A DNA stretch of 6,344 nt from Butyrivibrio sp. (GTDB lineage: Bacteria > Bacillota_A > Clostridia > Lachnospirales > Lachnospiraceae). The notes under the pieces were generated by a model. That model was not told the DNA's origin. It saw only the letters and a program-made list of their open reading frames with translations, and made no database searches. Below, piece after piece: positions 1 through 6,305 of this stretch. Numbering within the stretch: the stretch's first letter is position 1; each line of letters opens with the position of its first letter. A program made the translations under genes and the position numbers. The DNA is taken from contig NZ_JAILQF010000285.1 of NCBI RefSeq assembly GCF_024699075.1, positions 1-6,344 on the forward strand, written 5' to 3'.

Positions 1-1361
1 CCCTTTGAAATGCTTTCTTCATTTAAGAGTGCCTTTGGCAGCCTGTCACTTATATCAACCCTCTCAAATGGCAGGTTCTCACAGATATAATCCACCATCT
101 TCTCATTCTCATAAGGATTAATGGTACAGGTTGAATACATCATGATCCCGCCTGGTCTTACATAATTCCAGACACTGTCAAGTATTTCCTTTTGAAGGTC
201 TGTAAGCGATTTAAGTGACTTTTTAGTAACGCCGTACTTTATATCGGCCTTTCTTCCTATAATTCCAAGTCCTGAGCAAGGAAGATCGCAGAATAGAACA
301 TCAGCTTTATTTTCAAGTGATGTATCATGCTCTCTTGCATCATGAACTTCTACGGTCACGACATCACTTAGTCCCATTCTGTCTATATTTTCTTCAATGA
401 TACGAGTTTTAAACTCAGTCAGATCACGTGAATAGACATGTGGCATTTCTTCTTTGTCAGCTCTGCTTTCGCTCTTATCAGTACTGTCATTTACATATTC
501 AAGTGCGAGGAGCTTTGCTGCAGCATGAAGAGCTTTTCCTCCAGGAGCGCTGCACACATCTATAACAAGATCTCCCTTTTTAAGACCGGCGACTTCACTT
601 ACAAGCATTGAGCTAACATCCTGGACCATCCATTTTCCTTCGTCAAATCCCGGAAGATACTGTATGTTATCAGTATGTGTAAGCTCATATGCATAAGGTA
701 TAAGCTCGTGCTGCTTGATATTAAAGCTATCACCCGATTCTTCTTTCATGGATTTTACAAGGTCAAGGATTTCTTCCTGTGTCTGCCTCTCATCCATTCT
801 TATAGTAACAGGACGTGGTACAAGAAATGAGCTCAGTATCTTTTCAGCCATATCATATCCGTAATTAGATACAAAAAGATCACATATATATTCTGGCATG
901 GAATAATTGATCGAAAGGCTGTAAATCTGGCTTTTCTTATCTGTTTTTGACGGTAAAGGAAAAGAAATCTTATCTTTTTGTCTTGAAATATTTCTAAGAA
1001 CTCCGTTCACAAAACCTTTAAGATTCTTAAAGCCTCTTTTACCAGCGAGATTTACAGCTTCATTTATGGCTGCGCTGTCAGGTACCTGATTCATGTAGAA
1101 TATCTGATATACACTCATTCTAAGAAGGCTTCTTATAAGTGGCTTTTGTTTTGAAGTCTTGACGCTTGCAAACTGGTCTGTTATATAGTCAAGCGTAATA
1201 CGACGCTCCAGGCTTCCCTGGGCAAGCTTTTTGATAAAGGCTTTCTGCCTTGGCTCAAGGTAATCATATTTACCAAGAACATCACGAATAAGGGAGTGCG
1301 GCGCATCTCCCTTATCAGTCTCCATTATTATATCTAGTGCTATTTCTCTTTCACTAATCAT
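1..1361 (-). CDS. rsmB: 16S rRNA (cytosine-967-C5)-methyltransferase RsmB, cut at the window edge
   Basis: This gene encodes a cytoplasmic enzyme that uses S-adenosylmethionine to methylate C5 of a cytosine in 16S rRNA (C967 in E. coli numbering). 453 complete codons are visible. The family is usually about 430-460 residues, so only a short C-terminal tail should be missing beyond position 1. The N-terminal part (about residues 1-140) is the NusB-like RNA-binding domain. The Rossmann methyltransferase domain follows, with the SAM loop DVCSAPGGK (268-276), an acidic ribose-binding position in SRDLTEFK (Asp313), motif IV DLPCSG (359-364, Cys362, the product-release cysteine) and motif VI STCTINPYEN with the catalytic Cys412. 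The start is the ATG at 1361, which overlaps the metallopeptidase stop in ATGATTAG. There is only a weak Shine-Dalgarno sequence (AGAAGAAAT), so translational coupling is likely. A hydrophilic stretch at about 288-306 looks longer than in most homologues. The motifs make the family assignment secure; the exact target base is inferred from the family. Confidence 0.95.
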   Translation of the reverse strand, partial: MISEREIALDIIMETDKGDAPHSLIRDVLGKYDYLEPRQKAFIKKLAQGSLERRITLDYITDQFASVKTSKQKPLIRSLLRMSVYQIFYMNQVPDSAAINEAVNLAGKRGFKNLKGFVNGVLRNISRQKDKISFPLPSKTDKKSQIYSLSINYSMPEYICDLFVSNYGYDMAEKILSSFLVPRPVTIRMDERQTQEEILDLVKSMKEESGDSFNIKQHELIPYAYELTHTDNIQYLPGFDEGKWMVQDVSSMLVSEVAGLKKGDLVIDVCSAPGGKALHAAAKLLALEYVNDSTDKSESRADKEEMPHVYSRDLTEFKTRIIEENIDRMGLSDVVTVEVHDAREHDTSLENKADVLFCDLPCSGLGIIGRKADIKYGVTKKSLKSLTDLQKEILDSVWNYVRPGGIMMYSTCTINPYENEKMVDYICENLPFERVDISDRLPKALLNEESISK

Positions 1362-2058
1362 TATTTCTTCTGCTATTTCTAAGTATAATCAGTCTTGCAA
1401 GCTGCATTACAGATGATGCAGCTGCTGCAACATATGTAAGGGCAGCTGCCGTAAGGACTTTTCTTGCACCTGTAACTTCTTCATGGCCCATCATTCCGTA
1501 TCCTTCAAGCATCACAAGAGCTCTTCTTGATGCATCAAACTCAACAGGAAGTGTTACGATCTGGAACAAAACTGCAAGGGAGAATACCCATATTCCAATA
1601 GTTGTTAATGGTTCAAGTGCAAGTATTATTCCAAAGAATACAATATAAATGCCAAATCTTGATCCTATATTAGCTGCAGGAACAAGAGCTGTACGTATCT
1701 TAAGAGGTGTATATCCTGTCTCATGCTGCATTACATGTCCGCATTCATGAGCTGCTACTCCAAGAGCTGCAACTGATGTTGAATTATATACAGAATCAGA
1801 CAGATTGACTGTCTGTGTTCTTGGATCATAATGATCTGTCAATTCTCCGCTTACATGCTGTACTGAAACTCCCATTACATTATTAGCTTCAAGTATTCGT
1901 CTTGCTGCTTCTGCACCTGTTATGCCTCGCATATTAGCAACCTTGGCATACTTACTGTAAGATGCTTTAACATTTAAACTTGCAACTATACTAAGGACTG
2001 CTCCAATAATTACAAGTATATATGTCCAATCAAAATAATAATAATTATAATAACCCAT
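1354..2058 (-). CDS. YugP-family membrane-bound zinc metallopeptidase
   Basis: This is a 234-residue predicted integral membrane zinc metallopeptidase of the YugP type (neutral zinc metallopeptidase family, related in layout to HtpX). Its substrate is not known. The sequence shows a Tyr-rich N-terminus (YYNYYYF), a first membrane segment at about 12-30, and a soluble part with the conserved ELTDHYDPRTQTVNLSDSVY region (72-91). The zinc motif HECGH follows at 104-108, with His104 and His108 as ligands and Glu105 as catalytic base. Two further hydrophobic segments lie at about 136-149 and 154-171. The conserved LPVEFDASRRA (170-180) supplies Glu173, a likely third zinc ligand. A moderately hydrophobic Ala-rich helix (about 202-226) and a basic tail end the protein. 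The gene lies between fmt and rsmB and overlaps rsmB by 8 bp, so the two are probably one transcription unit. The length is normal and all expected motifs are present, so it should be active. The family is clear; the biological role is open. Confidence 0.92.
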   Translation of the reverse strand: MGYYNYYYFDWTYILVIIGAVLSIVASLNVKASYSKYAKVANMRGITGAEAARRILEANNVMGVSVQHVSGELTDHYDPRTQTVNLSDSVYNSTSVAALGVAAHECGHVMQHETGYTPLKIRTALVPAANIGSRFGIYIVFFGIILALEPLTTIGIWVFSLAVLFQIVTLPVEFDASRRALVMLEGYGMMGHEEVTGARKVLTAAALTYVAAAASSVMQLARLIILRNSRRNND

Positions 2059-2071
2059 GATAATCTTATGT

Positions 2072-2077
2072 CCTCCT
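2072..2077 (-). promoter_or_regulatory. Shine-Dalgarno site of the metallopeptidase gene, long spacing
   Basis: A perfect AGGAGG is read on the minus strand, but 13 nt separate it from the ATG at 2058, against the usual 5-9 nt. No in-frame ATG, GTG or TTG lies closer. An ATT codon two codons upstream of the ATG is in frame and would sit at better spacing, but ATT starts are very rare. The ATG remains the best call. Confidence 0.6.
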
Positions 2078-2091
2078 ATGCCTGTTTCATC

Positions 2092-2142
2092 CGGGATTTA
2101 ATTATCATTTGTGATAAGCTTTATTACAAAAATCAAATCCCG
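2092..2142. repeat. Intergenic inverted repeat with a nested hairpin (fmt/metallopeptidase spacer)
   Basis: Perfect 8-bp arms CGGGATTT (2092-2099) and AAATCCCG (2135-2142) enclose 35 nt. Inside lies a second perfect hairpin, TTATCA (2102-2107), loop TTTG, TGATAA (2112-2117). As RNA this could fold as an outer stem holding an inner stem-loop. Neither strand has a U-run after the outer stem, so it does not look like an intrinsic terminator. It may be an mRNA processing or stability element, a regulator site or a small dispersed repeat; the sequence alone cannot decide. Confidence 0.6.
2101..2129 (-). promoter_or_regulatory. Candidate sigma-A promoter for the metallopeptidase-rsmB unit
   Basis: On the minus strand TTGTAA (2129-2124, 4 of 6 matches to TTGACA) is followed after 17 nt by GATAAT (2106-2101, 5 of 6 matches to TATAAT). 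Transcription would begin near 2094, giving a leader of about 36 nt that contains the AGGAGG. The element lies inside the inverted repeat at 2092-2142, so the repeat could act as DNA rather than RNA. AT-rich spacers give such matches by chance fairly often. Confidence 0.4.
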
Positions 2143-2158
2143 AATTTAAAGTTCAAGA

Positions 2159-3088
2159 TCATACAAATTTCTGTCCTGCCTCTAAGTGATTGCCTCTCAT
2201 AAAATCACCAGCAGACATTCTCTTTTTGCCTTCAAGCTGCACTTCAAATACTTCAAGACATCCCTGCCCTGTCGCAACCTTGAAGGTGTTCTTGGATATA
2301 TCCAGGATTTCACCGGCCTTATCACTTAAATTAGCATCAATAGGTTTTGCCTTCCAGATTTTCAGAGTCTTATCATTAAAATGTGTATAAGCGCTTGGCC
2401 ATGGATCCATGGTCCTTATAAGTCTGTCTATATATGCTGCATCCCTTGTCCAGTCTATAAGTCCCATTTCCTTTGAGAACTTTCCAACCTTGGTAGCCTT
2501 GTCATTATCCTGAGGAACAGGTGAAAGCTTGCCCTCTTCAATAAGCGGAATAGCACGAACTATCATATCCGCACCAAGTTCCATAAGCTTATCAAACAGT
2601 GTTCCTGCTGTATCCTCATCTGTAATATCAAGGCTTTCCTGCATCAGAATATCACCGGTATCCATTCCGGCATTCATCTGCATAAGTGTTACACCCGTTG
2701 TCTTGTTGCCATCAAGAAGCGCCTGCTGTATGGGAGCAGCTCCTCTGTATTTTGGCAAAAGAGATGCATGAATATTAACACATCCGAATTTAGGTATATC
2801 CAGAACTTCCTGCGACAGTATCTGACCAAATGCAGCTACTACATATAAGTCAGCCTCTATATTTTTGAGATAATCAACACTATCTTTAGTTCTTATCTTT
2901 TCAGGCTGAAATACCGGAATATTTTGGGATATAGCATATTCTTTAACAGGTGAAAAAACAAGCTTTCCACTTCTTCCCTTTGGCTTATCCGGCTGTGTAA
3001 CAACACATACTATTTCCTGTCCTGCTTCGCAAAGTGCTTTCAAGGCACCGACAGCAAAGTCAGGAGTTCCCATATATACTATTTTCAT
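2159..3088 (-). CDS. fmt: Methionyl-tRNA formyltransferase
   Basis: This 309-residue cytoplasmic enzyme transfers a formyl group from 10-formyltetrahydrofolate to the amino group of Met-tRNA(fMet), producing the bacterial initiator tRNA. The length is normal for the family. The N-terminal hydrolase/formyltransferase domain (about 1-190) opens with MKIVYMGTPDFAV and carries the tRNA-contacting loop region PDKPKGRSGK (33-42). The active site has Asn105 and His107 in NIHASLLPKYRG and Asp143 in AGMDTGD, matching E. coli Asn106, His108 and Asp144. The C-terminal beta-barrel domain (about 205-309) includes the conserved WPSAYTHF. The ATG shares one base with the def stop codon (TGATG), and an AAGGA lies 9 nt upstream inside def, so the two are translationally coupled. 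The pairing makes sense: Fmt adds the formyl group that Def later removes. No defect is seen. Confidence 0.97.
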   Translation of the reverse strand: MKIVYMGTPDFAVGALKALCEAGQEIVCVVTQPDKPKGRSGKLVFSPVKEYAISQNIPVFQPEKIRTKDSVDYLKNIEADLYVVAAFGQILSQEVLDIPKFGCVNIHASLLPKYRGAAPIQQALLDGNKTTGVTLMQMNAGMDTGDILMQESLDITDEDTAGTLFDKLMELGADMIVRAIPLIEEGKLSPVPQDNDKATKVGKFSKEMGLIDWTRDAAYIDRLIRTMDPWPSAYTHFNDKTLKIWKAKPIDANLSDKAGEILDISKNTFKVATGQGCLEVFEVQLEGKKRMSAGDFMRGNHLEAGQKFV

Positions 3089-3579
3089 CAGTCTTCGTCC
3101 TTATAAAGTTCTTCGTTATCAACAAGTCCTTCAACGCCGCCTGCTACTCTTTCAACATACATATGTCCGTCAAGATGTTCACATTCATGACATATAGCAC
3201 GTGCAAAAAGTTCGTCAGCTTCAAGTTCGAATTCATTCATATCACGGTCAAGAGCCTTGACTCTTACATGATTAGGTCTTGTAACTACTCCGCTCTTACC
3301 AGGGATTGAAAGACATCCTTCATATCCTGTCTGCTCACCGCTTGTTTCAAGTATTTCAGGATTGATGAATACAAATGGATCTTCTCCTGTACAATCAATG
3401 ACCATGATCCTTTTAAGGATACCAACCTGAGGTGCTGCAAGGCCTACACCATTAGCCTCATACATTGTCTCGAACATATCATCGATCAGTTCCTGTATTG
3501 AATCTGTCATTTCTTTGACAGGTTTACATTTTTTTGCAAGTACATCATCACCAAATTCACGAATTTGTCTTATTGCCAT
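3088..3579 (-). CDS. def: Peptide deformylase
   Basis: This 163-residue metalloenzyme removes the N-formyl group from nascent proteins at the ribosome exit. The three family motifs are present in order: GVGLAAPQ (44-51, Gln51), EGCLS (87-91, metal ligand Cys89) and HECEH (131-135, ligands His131 and His135, catalytic Glu132). The C-terminal part is short and acidic (NEELYKDED), so together with its length the protein resembles the shorter deformylases rather than the roughly 184-residue Bacillus-type long form. One oddity is the motif-3 residue before the second histidine: it is Glu134 (codon GAA), where most homologues have Asp (HEXDH). The ligands themselves are intact, so activity is expected. 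The start is well supported by GGAGG at 3590-3586 with a 6-nt spacer. The stop codon overlaps the fmt start in TGATG. Coupling to fmt is the standard arrangement. Confidence 0.97.
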   Translation of the reverse strand: MAIRQIREFGDDVLAKKCKPVKEMTDSIQELIDDMFETMYEANGVGLAAPQVGILKRIMVIDCTGEDPFVFINPEILETSGEQTGYEGCLSIPGKSGVVTRPNHVRVKALDRDMNEFELEADELFARAICHECEHLDGHMYVERVAGGVEGLVDNEELYKDED

Positions 3580-3603
3580 AATTAACCTCCAAATAAATCA
3601 TTT

Positions 3604-3633
3604 AGTATATTCATCCCCGGACCTTTTGGACAA
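3604..3633 (-). promoter_or_regulatory. Candidate sigma-A promoter for def-fmt
   Basis: On the minus strand TTGTCC (3633-3628, 4 of 6 matches to TTGACA) is followed after 18 nt by TATACT (3609-3604, 5 of 6 matches to TATAAT). Transcription would start near 3597, leaving an 18-nt leader that carries the GGAGG of def. The position just upstream of the ribosome binding site and downstream of a weak terminator-like hairpin supports a separate def-fmt transcript, though read-through from priA is equally possible. Confidence 0.42.
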
Positions 3634-3652
3634 ATATGCATTAAATGCACAT
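3634..3652 (-). repeat. Short hairpin in the priA-def spacer
   Basis: Read on the minus strand, ATGTGCAT, loop TTA, ATGCATAT forms an 8-bp stem with one G-T wobble. No U-run follows, so it is not a standard terminator. It ends just upstream of the candidate -35 of def-fmt, where a DNA-binding operator or a transcript-end structure are both possible. It may also be chance in an AT-rich spacer. Confidence 0.35.
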
Positions 3653-3672
3653 CAACACCTGATCACGAGAAT

Positions 3673-3698
3673 AAAAAAATAACTTTAAGTTACTTAAA
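3673..3698 (-). terminator. Weak intrinsic terminator candidate after priA
   Basis: Just after the priA stop, the minus strand has the near-perfect palindrome TTTAAGT-A-ACTTAAA (3698-3684). Four bases later comes a run of seven T (3679-3673). The order (stem, then T-run) fits an intrinsic terminator for priA. The stem is short, almost wholly A-T and needs its central pairs opened to form a loop, so termination would be inefficient. Partial read-through into def-fmt is expected if it works at all. Confidence 0.35.
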
Positions 3699-3702
3699 AA
3701 TA

Positions 3703-6087
3703 TTAGAACCCATTTATAGGGTCAAAATCAAATTGTACCGAATATCCTCTATATTGTCCAGCTTCTATAAGCCTTGCAGTATATCGTTCGATTCTATCCT
3801 TCATCCCTGTTAATATAGCATAATCTGCCGACTTAACATATATAACAAATCTGAAAACATCATTAATTTTTGATATATTAGCAGCTGCAGGGCCTATAAT
3901 AACCGGTTTGTCGCTTTCCATTAGGCTGCCTTTTACATAAGAAGAGGCTATCTTAGTATCATTTATATTATAGTCCTTTTGGCTATCTTGAGTAAAAGTT
4001 CCGGTTACTGTATCAATTCCAGGCACAAGCGGCTGTTCAAGTATTACTCTTAGTCTGTTTGAAAAGCTTATTCCGGCTTCTTCATTTTTGGATGTTATCT
4101 GCACTGCCATCATATGAGCAACAGGTGGATATGCAAGGAGTCTCCTATAAGATATCTCTTCGTCAAAAAAGGCATTGTAATCCTGCTTTGCTGCTGTTTG
4201 AATAGCATAATGATCCGGCTGATAGCTTTGTACTATTACTTTGCCCAAAAGCTCGCCTCTTCCGGCTCTTCCTGCTGCCTGCGTAAGGAGCTGGAAAGTT
4301 CTTTCCGAAGCCCTGTAATCATTGGCATACAGAGACATATCAGCTGCAAGAACACCTACTAAAGTGACCTTAGGGAAGTCATGACCTTTTACTATCATCT
4401 GAGTTCCTATCAGTATGTCAGCCTCTTCATTTGAAAAAGCAGACAGTATCTTCTGATAGCTATCCTTGGTCCTTGTAGTATCAGCATCCATCCTAAGAAC
4501 TCTTGTCTGTGGCCAGTTTTTAAGCACTTCTTTTTCTATCTGCTCTGTTCCTGCTCTAAAAGCCGAAACATACTTAGAACCGCACTCAGGGCATATCCTT
4601 GTAATAGGCTCAGAATATCCGCAATAGTGGCAGACAAGGCGTCCTCCCCTATGCTCAGATAAAGATACATCACAATGCGGACATTTAAATACATGACCGC
4701 AGCTTCTGCAGGATACAAATCCTGCAAGTCCTCTTCTGTTAATAAAGAGCATTATCTGCTCATGCTTTTTTAGTCTGTCTTCAATTCCTTCTTTAAGACT
4801 TCTTGAAAAAATAGATCTGTTACCGCTTCTAAGCTCATCTCTTAGATCTACACATTCAACTTCAGGAAGAGTTCCGCCTGTAAGCCTCTTTGTAAGCTCA
4901 AAAAGCTCATATTCTCCTGTGGTAGCCCTGTAATAGGCTTCAAGTGAAGGAGTTGCACTTCCAAGTACAACGCTTGCACCGCCATCTACAAGTTTTGAAA
5001 GCTCTATGGCGGTTTCTCTTGCATGATACTTGGGCATCTGCTCTGATTTATATGCCGGTTCATGCTCCTCATCTATTATTATAAGTCCAAGATTTGGAAA
5101 TGGTGTAAACAGCGCAGAACGAGGTCCTATGATGATATCAAGCTGGCCATTTCTTGCCCTTTCAAACTGGTCATATTTTTCCCCCGCAGATAAGGTAGAG
5201 TTCATTACTGATACTCTGTTTCCAAAGTGGCGATAAAAGCGCATAAGAGTCTGATAGGTAAGAGAGATTTCCGGGATAAGTACAATAGCCTGTTTTCCCC
5301 TTTCTATGATCTGTTCTATCATTCTTATATAAACTTCTGTCTTGCCACTTCCTGTTATTCCATGGATAAGGTAAGTTTTTTTGACATTGTTATCAAAATC
5401 ATTTATGACCTTATCTACAATATACTTCTGTTCTGATGAGAGATTAAGCTTGGACGTCTCTTTGGCATTTATCTTGACCGGATCACGGTAATACTCTTCT
5501 TCGGTTACATCGATAACGCATTTTTCTTTAAGACTTCTTATGGTAGCTGCAGAAATATTAAGCTTACCTGTTACAAGTTCATAAGGAATTCTTTCTTCAG
5601 GATCTGCTAAAAGCTCTGCAAGGAGTCTCTCCTGAGCCTTTCTGTTCTTGGCTCTGCACTCATAAAGATATTCATTGGCTTCTCTTTGAGGCATTCGAAG
5701 AGAGATAAATCTATGCTTTAATGTTGTCTGCTTCTTATGTGCAGGTAGAACCGTTTTAAGAGCCGCATACATGGTAGAGCCATATCTTCTTTTCATCCAT
5801 ACAGCAAGCTTTATGAATATATCTTCTGCTGGAAGATTATCTGTTGCAATACCTATTATCTCTTTGATCTTGGAAGGATCAAAATCTGCAGTATCCGTAA
5901 GCTCCATGACATAGCCGCATCTAGTATGATTGCCCCTTCCAAATGGAACAAGAATACTGCTGCCTATATCAATTTTTCCTATAAGCTTATCAGGAACCTT
6001 ATAACAAAAGGTCCTGTCTACCTGTTCATGAGATATATCTATTATAATTTTGGCATATAGAATATTTGCTTGTGTAGTGTTTTCCAT
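3703..6087 (-). CDS. priA: Primosomal replication-restart helicase PriA
   Basis: PriA is the DExH ATP-dependent DNA helicase that recognises stalled or collapsed forks and reloads the replicative helicase. At 794 residues it is near the B. subtilis protein (about 805) and longer than E. coli's (about 730). The N-terminal DNA-binding domain (about 10-115) is followed by a winged-helix region (about 140-200). The helicase core has Walker A GITGSGKT (243-250), DEEH (339-342), GSATPS (376-381), GTQMIVKGHDF (561-571) and QAAGRAGR (603-610). Eight cysteines in four CxxC pairs (460/463, 469/472, 486/489, 499/502) form the two-zinc insertion. The C-terminal domain contains VIIGPAAANISKI (729-741). 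Residues about 688-728 form a hydrophilic segment that looks some 30 residues longer than in typical PriA proteins. The ATG is preceded by AAGGA with a 5-nt spacer. It leads the def-fmt cluster, as is common in Firmicutes. No frameshift or missing motif is seen. Confidence 0.97.
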   Translation of the reverse strand: MENTTQANILYAKIIIDISHEQVDRTFCYKVPDKLIGKIDIGSSILVPFGRGNHTRCGYVMELTDTADFDPSKIKEIIGIATDNLPAEDIFIKLAVWMKRRYGSTMYAALKTVLPAHKKQTTLKHRFISLRMPQREANEYLYECRAKNRKAQERLLAELLADPEERIPYELVTGKLNISAATIRSLKEKCVIDVTEEEYYRDPVKINAKETSKLNLSSEQKYIVDKVINDFDNNVKKTYLIHGITGSGKTEVYIRMIEQIIERGKQAIVLIPEISLTYQTLMRFYRHFGNRVSVMNSTLSAGEKYDQFERARNGQLDIIIGPRSALFTPFPNLGLIIIDEEHEPAYKSEQMPKYHARETAIELSKLVDGGASVVLGSATPSLEAYYRATTGEYELFELTKRLTGGTLPEVECVDLRDELRSGNRSIFSRSLKEGIEDRLKKHEQIMLFINRRGLAGFVSCRSCGHVFKCPHCDVSLSEHRGGRLVCHYCGYSEPITRICPECGSKYVSAFRAGTEQIEKEVLKNWPQTRVLRMDADTTRTKDSYQKILSAFSNEEADILIGTQMIVKGHDFPKVTLVGVLAADMSLYANDYRASERTFQLLTQAAGRAGRGELLGKVIVQSYQPDHYAIQTAAKQDYNAFFDEEISYRRLLAYPPVAHMMAVQITSKNEEAGISFSNRLRVILEQPLVPGIDTVTGTFTQDSQKDYNINDTKIASSYVKGSLMESDKPVIIGPAAANISKINDVFRFVIYVKSADYAILTGMKDRIERYTARLIEAGQYRGYSVQFDFDPINGF

Positions 6088-6253
6088 ATTAATCCTTATG
6101 TCTTTATTTATAACGGCTCTAAATCATCTATCCTGTCATTAGTGAAATAGCACCTCATCAATTGTAACAGAAAGAATGATTTATGGAAAATGAAGATTCA
6201 TATCTAGTGTGTTGACTCGTTCATCTTTAATCAAATTACGAAGGATATGGATT

Positions 6254-6282
6254 TATATACAAGGATATAAAATCGAAGGCAA
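6254..6282 (-). promoter_or_regulatory. priA: Weak candidate promoter for priA
   Basis: On the minus strand TTGCCT (6282-6277, 4 of 6) is followed after 17 nt by TATATA (6259-6254, 4 of 6). A 19-nt spacing would give TATAAA (5 of 6). The leader would be about 160 nt. A second -10-like TATAAA (6112-6107) lies much closer to the ATG but has no recognisable -35. Neither match is strong, so the priA start site is unresolved. Confidence 0.22.
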
Positions 6283-6305
6283 TGTAATCATTGTCGAGAT
6301 TTTAT
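6267..6305. repeat. Imperfect 15-bp hairpin upstream of priA
   Basis: The outer arms ATAAAATC (6267-6274) and GATTTTAT (6298-6305) pair over 8 bp. The inner arms GGCAATG (6278-6284) and CATTGTC (6289-6295) pair over 7 bp with one G-T wobble. They are separated by a small internal loop (GAA opposite GA) and closed by a TAAT tetraloop. On both strands the 3' arm ends in GATTTTAT, a short T-run inside the stem, so a weak bidirectional terminator is possible. A canonical long U-tract is missing. It could belong to a neighbouring gene beyond the window. Confidence 0.55.

Noticed and set aside
2092..2142. Intrinsic terminator for fmt
   Set aside because: The outer stem is 35 nt apart and not followed by a U-run on the minus strand (GATGAAAC follows), so it does not meet the form of an intrinsic terminator.
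2190..3309. Several plus-strand open frames of 66-91 codons opposite fmt and def
   Set aside because: They lie wholly or mostly antisense to strongly supported genes, have Ser/Ile-rich translations typical of reverse-frame reading, and lack ribosome binding sites or recognisable domains.
4114..5436. Plus- and minus-strand open frames of 63-82 codons within priA
   Set aside because: They are shadows of the priA frame, which carries every expected helicase motif without interruption. The alternative frames show no motif or plausible start signal.
6212..6217. Plus-strand -35 element TTGACT
   Set aside because: No -10-like hexamer occurs 16-19 nt downstream and no plus-strand gene follows within the window.
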